Source: Candidatus Altimarinota bacterium
GTDB lineage: Bacteria > Patescibacteriota > Gracilibacteria > BD1-5 > UBA2023
Assembly: GCA_023230505.1 (NCBI GenBank)
Contig: JALNXF010000017.1
Coordinates: forward strand, 1 to 12,144
Reading direction: 5' to 3'
DNA length: 12,144 nucleotides
Shown piece by piece: positions 5,886 through 12,144 of the stretch. Each line of letters starts with the position of its first letter. Within the stretch, counting starts at the first letter, position 1. The position numbers and the translations under genes are program-made. A model generated the notes under the pieces. The model did not search any database and was not told the DNA's origin. It saw only the letters and a list, made by a program, of their open reading frames with translations.

Positions 5886-6718
5886 CTGTATAAATTTAAT
5901 TGATCGCAATCTTCGCAAAATCTTTTTATTCCAACTTCAATACTTGTATTAATTTCTATATTATATTTTGTTTTTAATTTAATTGTATTACAAACCCAAT
6001 TCATTGAATCAAACTTTCTTAACTGCAACTTATATAATTTATCAAATTTATAATCTAATACTTTTTCAAAAGATCTTACTATATCAAAATTAGAAGTCTG
6101 CTTTCCAGAACCAATATTTATAATCGAAAATTCTTTTTCTTTGTAATTTAAGATTATATCAAATACTTGAATAAAGTCGTCAATAAAAACATAATCATGC
6201 ATGGCCTGCGTAATTTGAATTTCTTCATTCTTTTTATAAGCTCGATATAATGTTGGAAACAATTTATGCGGCTTTTCATATCTTCCTACGATAGTGAATG
6301 GCCGTATTACTGTAATTGGTATATTATATGTATTTGCATATCCTTGTGAGAGTAAACTAACCATTCCTTTTGTTGCCTCATATAATGTTGTCGGATCAAG
6401 AAAATCTTGTTCACTAATATATTTTTCCTTTCTTCCATATTCAGAAGAACTTCCAAAAATAATTAATTTGTCAATTGTATTATTTTTACAGTAGTCTAAA
6501 ATAACTTTTGATGATAATACATTATATTCAAACATTTTATCGTCATTATATATTTCAGCACCAGTATGTATAATTATTTCTGGTTTTTCTTTATACAAAA
6601 TTTCATTTAATCGATCCTCTTTATTTACACCAATTATTTTTATAAAAGGAAATTTAGAATAATAATTTATTAAATTTTTGGCAATAAATCCGTTAGGACC
6701 GGTGAATAATATTTTCAT
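5882..6718 (-). CDS. NAD-dependent epimerase/dehydratase (SDR)
   Basis: 278 aa, compact for the extended SDR family. The NAD-binding loop is GPNGFIA (7-13), followed by IIHTGAE (49-55), the catalytic serine region FGSSSEYG (88-95), YEATK (Tyr113, Lys117), the substrate-side VIRPFTIVG (137-145), HDYVFIDD (174-181) and INIGSG. All catalytic residues are present. Loss of the second Gly of the usual GxxGxxG (Ala13) is a common variant. The product would be a nucleotide sugar changed at C3, C4 or C5; the exact reaction is not readable. A 22-nt gap without Shine-Dalgarno separates it from the upstream GT2 gene, and its stop is ATGA-coupled to the zinc-ribbon gene. Confidence 0.9.
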   Translation of the reverse strand: MKILFTGPNGFIAKNLINYYSKFPFIKIIGVNKEDRLNEILYKEKPEIIIHTGAEIYNDDKMFEYNVLSSKVILDYCKNNTIDKLIIFGSSSEYGRKEKYISEQDFLDPTTLYEATKGMVSLLSQGYANTYNIPITVIRPFTIVGRYEKPHKLFPTLYRAYKKNEEIQITQAMHDYVFIDDFIQVFDIILNYKEKEFSIINIGSGKQTSNFDIVRSFEKVLDYKFDKLYKLQLRKFDSMNWVCNTIKLKTKYNIEINTSIEVGIKRFCEDCDQLNLYR

Positions 6719-6740
6719 TTAATTAATTCAAAAAGATTTG

Positions 6741-7481
6741 CTAATCTAATTTATATCCTGCATTGTTTAAGTATTCTATTATTTTATATACACAATTTTT
6801 TCGTAAATCAATTGGTTGATCCCAATTTATATGCTCTCTTCCTTCTGAGTAAGTATTATCTAAGTCAGTACTAGCATAATTTCCGTCGGGTCGATCAGTT
6901 ATACAACTGATATCCACCCATTTTTCAATATCAATTCTTTTACATTTTAATTCGCGTAGCAATACAACAAACCAATGATCTACTAATTGATGCGGGGATA
7001 CAAACCCACAAATTTCAACCAGTTTTCTTGGAAATATGGGGTTGCCATTATAATTAGGAGTGAATATATTAGTTTTTGTTGCTTGAATTTTTGGAGCATT
7101 ATTTTCCACATAAGTATTATGAGCTAAAACGCAAAATTGATTAGAATGTTCCTCAATTATTTTTTCCCAGCCGAAAGTATTCATATAAATATCATCATTG
7201 AAAATATATAAAAATTTTCCTGTTGATATTTCAGCCATTTTATTATAGAATTCATGTAAACTCCCATATCCATCTTTTCTTGGTGAAATTATAAAATTTA
7301 ATGAAATGTTTGTTTTATAATTCATAATAAATTTCATTGTATCTTCGTCATCATCATCTACTTTACAAATTAATTCGACTTTAGATAAGTCTTCTGTATT
7401 GGTTTCAAAACTTTTAATACATTTTTCAAGCCTCTTGACCCGTCCACGAGTTGGTATTAATACCGATACTATTTTTTGCAT
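6741..7481 (-). CDS. GT2-like glycosyltransferase (tandem paralogue 2)
   Basis: 246 aa. The N-terminal strand VSVLIPTRGRVKRLEKCI (5-22) is the classic GT2 opening, followed by an acidic run VDDDDED (41-47) after strand 2 and the DxD-like FNDD (94-97) in the donor-binding site, with STGKFLYI before it. GNPIFPRKLVEICG and DHW follow in the acceptor half. It shares all these blocks with the gene just upstream, so the pair arose by tandem duplication. There is no membrane segment, so it would be a soluble transferase. ATG 7481 overlaps the end of the upstream gene by 13 nt. The gene ends in TAG, which shows TAG acts as a stop here. Donor and acceptor unknown. Confidence 0.85.
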   Translation of the reverse strand: MQKIVSVLIPTRGRVKRLEKCIKSFETNTEDLSKVELICKVDDDDEDTMKFIMNYKTNISLNFIISPRKDGYGSLHEFYNKMAEISTGKFLYIFNDDIYMNTFGWEKIIEEHSNQFCVLAHNTYVENNAPKIQATKTNIFTPNYNGNPIFPRKLVEICGFVSPHQLVDHWFVVLLRELKCKRIDIEKWVDISCITDRPDGNYASTDLDNTYSEGREHINWDQPIDLRKNCVYKIIEYLNNAGYKLD

Positions 7482-8152
7482 GTGTTTAAATAGTTTTTAA
7501 TTTGTTCTTTATCATATTCTCTTAATCGAGTTTTTTCTAAACCATAATAATCTTGATGATCATATTGAAAAATACTTCCTTGCCTATAAGTTTGATCATC
7601 TACAAATCCACCCCAATGTTTAGCATCATTTCTAATAATCATTTTTGCTTCTTTTTGAATTCCTAATTCAGTAGCTATGTCATGAATCCAATTATCTGTG
7701 TGACAATTCATTGCAACATGACCACAAATTTCAACCCATTTTTTTGGATAAATCGGATTTCCGTTGAACCATTGTAATGTTGACATATTATGTTGAGGTT
7801 TAAGAACGACAAATTGACTTGAATAATTAGAAATTTCTTCGTCCCAATCTTTACTCATCATAGTAGTATCATCATTCCAGGTAAATAGAAATTCCCCAGT
7901 AGATAATTTTGCTAAATCATTTAGAAACAAATAATGATCCTTATATCCACGAAATCTTTCGCCAAATAAGACTTTATCTTGTTTTCTAAATGTTAAACTA
8001 TTAAACCTTGTTATAGTTTGAACATCATCAAAATCAAATTTTACTAAAATCTCAATCCTATCTGAATTTTTAGCATTATCTAATAATGATGAAATCGAAT
8101 TTTTTAAAATATCAACCCGATCTCTGGAAGGAATTAGTACCGATACTAACAT
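7469..8152 (-). CDS. GT2-like glycosyltransferase (tandem paralogue 1)
   Basis: 227 aa. The opening VSVLIPSRDRVDILKNSI (3-20), KFDFDD (38-43), LSTGEFLFTWNDD (83-95, DxD-like), WFNGNPIYPKKWVEICGHV and DNW line up block for block with the adjacent downstream gene, and the two are diverged tandem copies. The fold is GT-A, family GT2-like. The start codon shares one nucleotide with the upstream stop (TAATG), a tight translational coupling, and no Shine-Dalgarno is visible. It ends in TAG inside the next gene's start. The two paralogues may add two successive sugars or use different acceptors; that is inference. Confidence 0.85.
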   Translation of the reverse strand: MLVSVLIPSRDRVDILKNSISSLLDNAKNSDRIEILVKFDFDDVQTITRFNSLTFRKQDKVLFGERFRGYKDHYLFLNDLAKLSTGEFLFTWNDDTTMMSKDWDEEISNYSSQFVVLKPQHNMSTLQWFNGNPIYPKKWVEICGHVAMNCHTDNWIHDIATELGIQKEAKMIIRNDAKHWGGFVDDQTYRQGSIFQYDHQDYYGLEKTRLREYDKEQIKNYLNTCKK

Positions 8153-9039
8153 TAAAGTAATTTTAAAATACCATCATCAAATTTAGTTATATAATTCAAA
8201 AGCCCAGCTTGTTCAGCTTTTGTTATATCAAGTTTTTTACAGTATACACCAGAAAATGCTGTTTTATCGAATTTAATTTTTTCAAAATCATATTCTAATT
8301 TATCACAAATCTTTTTTGCATATTCTCTAATACTGAATGCTTCTCCTGAACTTATATTAAATATTTCATTTTTAAAATTATCTATAATTGTAGCTTGTAT
8401 AATCGCCCCAATTAGATTATCAATATAAATTAAATCTCTAATTTGATATCCAGTACCCCAAAGTGTAGCATCTAAATTAGTTTTTTTAGCAAATTTTATT
8501 TTTCTTACTATATCATAAATAAAATGATCATCTTTATCTGAAAAATTTGGTCCATAAATTGTCGAAGGAATAAAATATAAATAATCTAACCCATATTGCT
8601 TTCGTGCTGATTGTAATCCAATTAACATCATTCTTTTTGTCATTGCATAAGCAAATAAATCTTTATCCAATTTACCATCTAAATAAAAATTTTCTTCAAA
8701 TGGTAAGTCTGGATCATAAGAACAACTAGTACCTATACCAATAAACTTTGCTTGTGGTTGAAAATTTTTCCAATATTTTATAATATTATGATTCATTTTA
8801 TTATTTATATCCCATTGAGAATAAGGATAATATAAACAAAAATCACCGGCTTTTGTCCAAGCCGCTAAATGAAATATATAATCAAATTCAATATTATTAA
8901 ATTGATATAAGTTTTCATAGTTACTCAAATTTGCATTTTTTTGATTTGAGATATAACAATTTATTTCAAAATTTTCTAAAGCTGGCAATAAATACGATCC
9001 CAAATATCCTGTTGCTCCTGTTATTAATGCTGTTTTCAT
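8152..9039 (-). CDS. GDP-L-fucose synthase-like SDR epimerase/reductase
   Basis: 295 aa. The NAD(P)-binding loop GATGYLG is at 8-14, HLAAW at 57-61, the catalytic region GTSCSYDP (103-110) has Ser105 followed by Cys106, then YAMTK (Tyr131, Lys135), PSTIYGPN (158-165), DDHFI with His172, LWGTG (193-197) and RDLIYIDN (201-208). The Ser-Cys pair, the Tyr-Lys pair and the later His match the arrangement in GDP-4-keto-6-deoxymannose epimerase/reductase, and the WGTG and R-D/E-x-x-Y-x-D motifs fit too. The protein is somewhat shorter than typical GDP-fucose synthases (about 310-320 aa), so a related 6-deoxysugar reaction is possible. It has the only strong Shine-Dalgarno site found here and a 4-nt ATGA overlap with the gene before it. 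Confidence 0.83.
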   Translation of the reverse strand: MKTALITGATGYLGSYLLPALENFEINCYISNQKNANLSNYENLYQFNNIEFDYIFHLAAWTKAGDFCLYYPYSQWDINNKMNHNIIKYWKNFQPQAKFIGIGTSCSYDPDLPFEENFYLDGKLDKDLFAYAMTKRMMLIGLQSARKQYGLDYLYFIPSTIYGPNFSDKDDHFIYDIVRKIKFAKKTNLDATLWGTGYQIRDLIYIDNLIGAIIQATIIDNFKNEIFNISSGEAFSIREYAKKICDKLEYDFEKIKFDKTAFSGVYCKKLDITKAEQAGLLNYITKFDDGILKLL

Positions 9040-12000
9040 GGTATTATCCCTCCATCCGACTGCATATTTCGTTTTCTTGGTTCCCTACATTCTTTTTCAG
9101 CTTGTTTAACTTCTTCTTCCCAAAGTTGCGCTGCAGTTTTTTGATTTGGGGGTATCTCCTTGGGCCTTAATTCAGAAAGTTGAGATTGTTGATCTTGCTT
9201 AAATTGTTTTAATTCAGCTCCAGACATTTCGGGGGGTAATTCTAAAATAACCCCAGAACCAGCAGAATGTATTTTTACTCCATATCTAGTTGATGGGGAT
9301 TCATCAACTTCGGTTTCTTTTGTTTTCAATTGATCATTAATTTTTAGTTTCAATTTACTTGGTTCAACAAATTTATATTGCATTCTAAGTCTATCTTTTT
9401 CTTTATAAGTTCTATACCCCGAAAGGTGGACATGAAATACTTTAATATCTAATGATGGGTTGAGAACTTCGTATTTTAAATCATTAAATTCAAACGCTAT
9501 GGCATTATCACATCCGGGTATTCCCATCATATAATTACCATTAATTTTATCAGAAATCATCCCCCTAAAAACCCAAGCATCTTGACTTGATTCTTTATTA
9601 AAATGCTCGGAGGTTAGAGTTTTTAAATTTGTAATATTCCATCTTGATAAACAATAAACCTGATTATTTGAAATGTTTTCTTTGATAAGTTTAATATTTT
9701 TTTCATCGATATAACAATCGGAATTAACAATAATATTAATATCATTAATTCCAGAATTAATATTAATTAAATTAAAAATTTCTTTATATGTTGGTTTTTT
9801 ATCAGATATTAATGTCTTAAAAACTTTATTATTTTTAATATTGATATTATCATTACATAATAAAAATAATCGAGATATTTCTTTATTATTTATTAATTTC
9901 GATAAACAAAATTTTATTTCCTTTGTTCTTTCTGGTAAAGTTGATTTATAATAATTAAAATATATATTAACTTTAATTCTTTTATTTTTGATTTTTTCTT
10001 TATTTACTTGAGATTTTATTTCGGGTATTATAGTTTCTTTTAAATTAGATTCTTTGATCATATGTGTGGGGGGATTTAATTCTTTTAAATTAGATTCTTT
10101 GATCATATGTGTGGGGGGAGTTAATCCTTTTAAAAATGAACTTGGAATAAATTTATATTGCCTTTTTATTCTATTTTTTTCTTTTTCCTCATGTAATACT
10201 CCATGAGTTCTAATTTCTGAAAAATGATAATGATAAATTTTTATATCCTTCGATGGATTAGATACATAAAAATTAGCCTTTTCAAATTCAAATGCTATAG
10301 CATTGTCACAACCAACTACACCCATTTGAAAATCAGCATTTACATTGTGTACCCCACCTTTAAAAATCCATGCATCTTGACTACAATCTATATCATAATG
10401 TTTAGTTTTAAATGGCTGAATTTTTTCAATATTCCACCTTGAAAGACAGTAAACTGTATTTGATGTTATATTTTCTAAAATAATATCAATATTTTCTTCA
10501 TCAATATAGCAATCGGAATTTAATAAAATATTTAAATCATCAGCTTTTGTATTAAAATTAATAATATTAAACATATCATTAAATGTTGGTTGAATATTAA
10601 ACATGTTAATTTTTGTAATTTTTTTATTTAATTTATTTTTATATTCATCCGAACAAATTAAGTATATTTTATCAATTTTTTTATTCAAAATTAATTGATC
10701 TAAACAATATATTATTTCTTTATTTCTTTGTTCTGATTTTGCCTCAAAATAATTAAAATACACATTAACTTTTAATTTTTTATTACTATTTTTATTATCT
10801 GATAATATTATTTTATTTTCTTCTTTTAAATAATGACCTTCAATCATTCTTCCACTTTGAATATCACCAACAAATACAGACCCATCTTTAAAAGTATGAA
10901 AATATAAATCTAAGTTTTTTTGCTTAAGAAATGCTAAACTTTTTAAACTATTTATTGCATGCTTAAATAAATCAATTTTAGCTTTAACACCAATGGTCCA
11001 ATTTGCATGAAAAGCTAAAATATTACGGGGAATTTCATAATATTCCCCATCCCATACTTTACCATTATTAATCATAGAAATATTAAATATTTCATCTGGA
11101 AGTAATTTATAATTCAACATTGTTTTTGCATGGACTCTCATTACATCTTGATCATCATATTGAGGATATGACTGATAGGTGTCGATACATTTATTTAAAA
11201 ATTGTAACGTCGCTTCATTACTTTTCATCATAAAAAATCCAGCACATAAATTATTGCAATCACGTTGAAATACAACATCAGAGTTTTCTTTTTTTATTTC
11301 ATTTAGTAAAAAGTTTTTAATTTTATCAATAAAAATAACATCTACATCTGAAAAGACGAAATATTCTCCCCAACGTTCATTTACCGTTTTAACTAAAAAT
11401 TTTAATTTTTGTAACATAGATTCTCTCCAGCCATTTTCAAAATAAGAACCGGCTGCTCCGATTTGATTAAATTTTTCAGCAATAATATCAAATTCATTAA
11501 TTTTTTTTAATGACGGTAAAAAATAGTTTTTTAATAATATTTCATGTGAAGTAGAATAAAAAGTAAGTAACCTCATTTTTTCATTTTTTATATATGTGGT
11601 TATTTTTTCACATACTTTTTCTAAAGTGAACCAGTCATCATAAACTTCAGCTATAAAATTTTTCATAAAATCTATTCTCTCCTGGGAAATATTTTCGAGA
11701 ATATCTTTAATATGTGATATTTCATTTTCGTGAATAAGAATGCATAAATTTAACCAATTTAATTCTTCTTCATACGGAAGCCATTTTTTATTATAAACAT
11801 ATACAGGAATTGAGCCAAGTTGCATAGCCTCATATAAACGAAAACTAGTTGGGCCATTACCTCTTGGACAAAGAGAAAACAATGATCGCTCCATAATATT
11901 TTTAAAATTAGCCGTCTTGGTTTCGGAGATATTTAACTTCCATTTATCCATTTCAATATAATATTTTTCATCATTCTTTAATTGGTCATATAATTTCGTT

Positions 12001-12144
12001 CTTATCTCATGCGTATTTGCCCCGATAAACGAACAAAAAATATCTCTTTTTTTATTTTTATTCGGTTTAGGAATTTTAGAACAAATTAATGGAATTGGAA
12101 TAATATTATTACTATCATTATTTTCAGAAATTTTACCCGAAGAT
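9036..12144 (-). CDS. Multi-domain glycosyltransferase fusion (GT47-like + DxD transferase + two repeated transferase domains), 5' end outside window
   Basis: The frame is open to the right edge: 64 codons lie upstream of the first internal Met (11951) without a stop and encode DIFCSFIGANTHEIRTKLY, an exostosin (GT47) motif, so the gene begins outside the window. Residues below count from that Met. GT47-like C-terminal part: before 1 to about 120 (SLCPRGNGPTSFRLYEAMQL, IPVYV). About 126-335: a nucleotide-sugar transferase domain with DVDV (202-205), CAGFFMM and QYDDQDV. About 392-606 and 658-868: two copies of one domain, each with NSDCYIDE, YCLSRWNI, SQDAW and GCDNAIAFEF. About 883-971: a polar, GC-richer tail with no recognised fold. 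Residues 340-390 are unassigned. No membrane segment is seen. It probably makes several linkages of one glycan. Confidence 0.85.
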   Translation of the reverse strand, partial: SSGKISENNDSNNIIPIPLICSKIPKPNKNKKRDIFCSFIGANTHEIRTKLYDQLKNDEKYYIEMDKWKLNISETKTANFKNIMERSLFSLCPRGNGPTSFRLYEAMQLGSIPVYVYNKKWLPYEEELNWLNLCILIHENEISHIKDILENISQERIDFMKNFIAEVYDDWFTLEKVCEKITTYIKNEKMRLLTFYSTSHEILLKNYFLPSLKKINEFDIIAEKFNQIGAAGSYFENGWRESMLQKLKFLVKTVNERWGEYFVFSDVDVIFIDKIKNFLLNEIKKENSDVVFQRDCNNLCAGFFMMKSNEATLQFLNKCIDTYQSYPQYDDQDVMRVHAKTMLNYKLLPDEIFNISMINNGKVWDGEYYEIPRNILAFHANWTIGVKAKIDLFKHAINSLKSLAFLKQKNLDLYFHTFKDGSVFVGDIQSGRMIEGHYLKEENKIILSDNKNSNKKLKVNVYFNYFEAKSEQRNKEIIYCLDQLILNKKIDKIYLICSDEYKNKLNKKITKINMFNIQPTFNDMFNIINFNTKADDLNILLNSDCYIDEENIDIILENITSNTVYCLSRWNIEKIQPFKTKHYDIDCSQDAWIFKGGVHNVNADFQMGVVGCDNAIAFEFEKANFYVSNPSKDIKIYHYHFSEIRTHGVLHEEKEKNRIKRQYKFIPSSFLKGLTPPTHMIKESNLKELNPPTHMIKESNLKETIIPEIKSQVNKEKIKNKRIKVNIYFNYYKSTLPERTKEIKFCLSKLINNKEISRLFLLCNDNINIKNNKVFKTLISDKKPTYKEIFNLININSGINDINIIVNSDCYIDEKNIKLIKENISNNQVYCLSRWNITNLKTLTSEHFNKESSQDAWVFRGMISDKINGNYMMGIPGCDNAIAFEFNDLKYEVLNPSLDIKVFHVHLSGYRTYKEKDRLRMQYKFVEPSKLKLKINDQLKTKETEVDESPSTRYGVKIHSAGSGVILELPPEMSGAELKQFKQDQQSQLSELRPKEIPPNQKTAAQLWEEEVKQAEKECREPRKRNMQSDGGIIP
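9048..9053 (-). promoter_or_regulatory. Strong Shine-Dalgarno site for the GDP-fucose-synthase-like gene
   Basis: The minus strand reads GGAGGG, 8 nt before the ATG at 9039. It lies within the last codons of the upstream glycosyltransferase gene (encoding Gly-Gly). This is the only clear anti-16S match I find before any start in the window; the others rely on overlap or on A-rich leaders. It supports the 9039 start and suggests fresh initiation here. Confidence 0.65.
9348..9980 (-). repeat. Duplicated transferase domain, copy 2 (residues about 658-868)
   Basis: This is the second copy of the domain at 10134-10778, with the same blocks: KVNIYFNY, NSDCYIDE (743-750), YCLSRWNI, SQDAWVF, GCDNAIAFEF and NPSLDIKVFHVHLSGYRTY. 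All motif residues seen in copy 1 are kept, so both copies may be active. It is followed by a short linker and the compositionally distinct tail. Confidence 0.8.
10036..10125 (-). repeat. 45-bp tandem duplication, two copies with one mismatch
   Basis: Copy 1 is 10036-10080 and copy 2 is 10081-10125. They differ at one base, which changes Asn to Thr. Each encodes 15 residues containing PPTHMIKESNLK and includes a run of six C on the coding strand (10068-10073 and 10113-10118). The repeat lies in the linker between the two duplicated transferase domains and keeps the frame. The near-identity points to a recent slippage or recombination event. Confidence 0.9.
10134..10778 (-). repeat. Duplicated transferase domain, copy 1 (residues about 392-606)
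   Basis: This segment encodes the first copy of a domain repeated downstream at 9348-9980. The shared blocks in order are KVNVYFNY, KEI then CL, NSDCYIDE, YCLSRWNI, SQDAWIF, GCDNAIAFEF, NPS-DIK and H-H-S--RT. By eye the copies are roughly half identical as protein, so the duplication is older than the 45-bp linker repeat. The NSDCYID block may be the metal or donor site of a GT-A-like fold. I recall the 'QDAW…GCDN' signature from uncharacterised glycosyltransferase-like proteins. Confidence 0.8.

Noticed and set aside
5886..5918. Start of the zinc-ribbon gene at ATG 5918
   Set aside because: It would overlap the SDR gene by 37 nt and add 11 residues that are just out-of-frame SDR sequence. 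ATG 5885 gives the ATGA overlap seen throughout.
10800..10910. MORN- or beta-repeat-like segment (DGSVFVGD…SGRMIEGHY) in the glycosyltransferase
   Set aside because: There is only one copy and the glycine spacing does not fit MORN repeats, so it is left as an unassigned linker.
11949..11951. ATG at 11951 as the start of the large glycosyltransferase
   Set aside because: The frame continues without a stop to 12144 and the upstream codons encode a typical exostosin motif, so this Met is internal.
1..12144. tRNA genes, CRISPR arrays, insertion sequences, attachment sites and GC-rich terminators
   Set aside because: None seen on reading both strands: no cloverleaf-like T-loop, no spaced direct repeats, no transposase, and no GC stem followed by a T-run.

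Overview
The window is very AT-rich (about 22-30 % GC in stretches I counted by hand). Every supported gene lies on the minus strand, so transcription runs from high to low coordinates. Coding is almost gap-free: most neighbours overlap by 1-4 nt at their stop/start codons, and the only gaps above 20 nt are 1223-1272, 6719-6740 and 388-444. TAA, TGA and TAG all end genes, so the standard bacterial code applies. The tight one-strand packing, and a small interrupted gene at the left that resembles a phage hypothetical family, suggest a large AT-rich tailed phage (probably environmental). A bacterial surface-polysaccharide locus with the same gene types cannot be excluded. No virion, replication or packaging gene is visible.

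Layout in transcription order. (1) 12144-9036: a multi-domain glycosyltransferase open at the right edge, with a GT47/exostosin-like end, a DxD nucleotide-sugar transferase domain, two copies of a third transferase-like domain and a GC-richer tail. (2) 9039-8152: a GDP-fucose-synthase-like SDR. (3) 8152-6741: two tandem paralogous GT2-like glycosyltransferases. (4) 6718-5882: a second SDR epimerase/dehydratase. (5) 5885-5661: a small zinc-ribbon protein. (6) 5664-4948: an FkbM methyltransferase. (7) 4973-3209: a split, shortened transketolase, with the TPP-binding half first and the pyrimidine-binding half last, and a TylF-like methyltransferase gene between them. (8) 3212-2280: a GT-A glycosyltransferase. 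(9) 2283-1273: a third SDR. (10) 1222-584: an MPPED-type metallophosphoesterase. (11) 594-253: a small gene cut by two in-frame stops. (12) 256-1: the start of another probable glycosyltransferase, open at the left edge.

Read together this is a glycan or nucleotide-sugar biosynthesis and decoration block. SDRs and a two-carbon-transfer enzyme would build unusual sugars, methyltransferases would cap them, and about eight glycosyltransferase domains would assemble them. The target (virion, host envelope or DNA) cannot be read from the sequence. The most notable points are the minimal split transketolase around a methyltransferase, the polyprotein-like glycosyltransferase with a duplicated domain and a compositionally different tail, and the gene interrupted by TGA and TAG at conserved positions.
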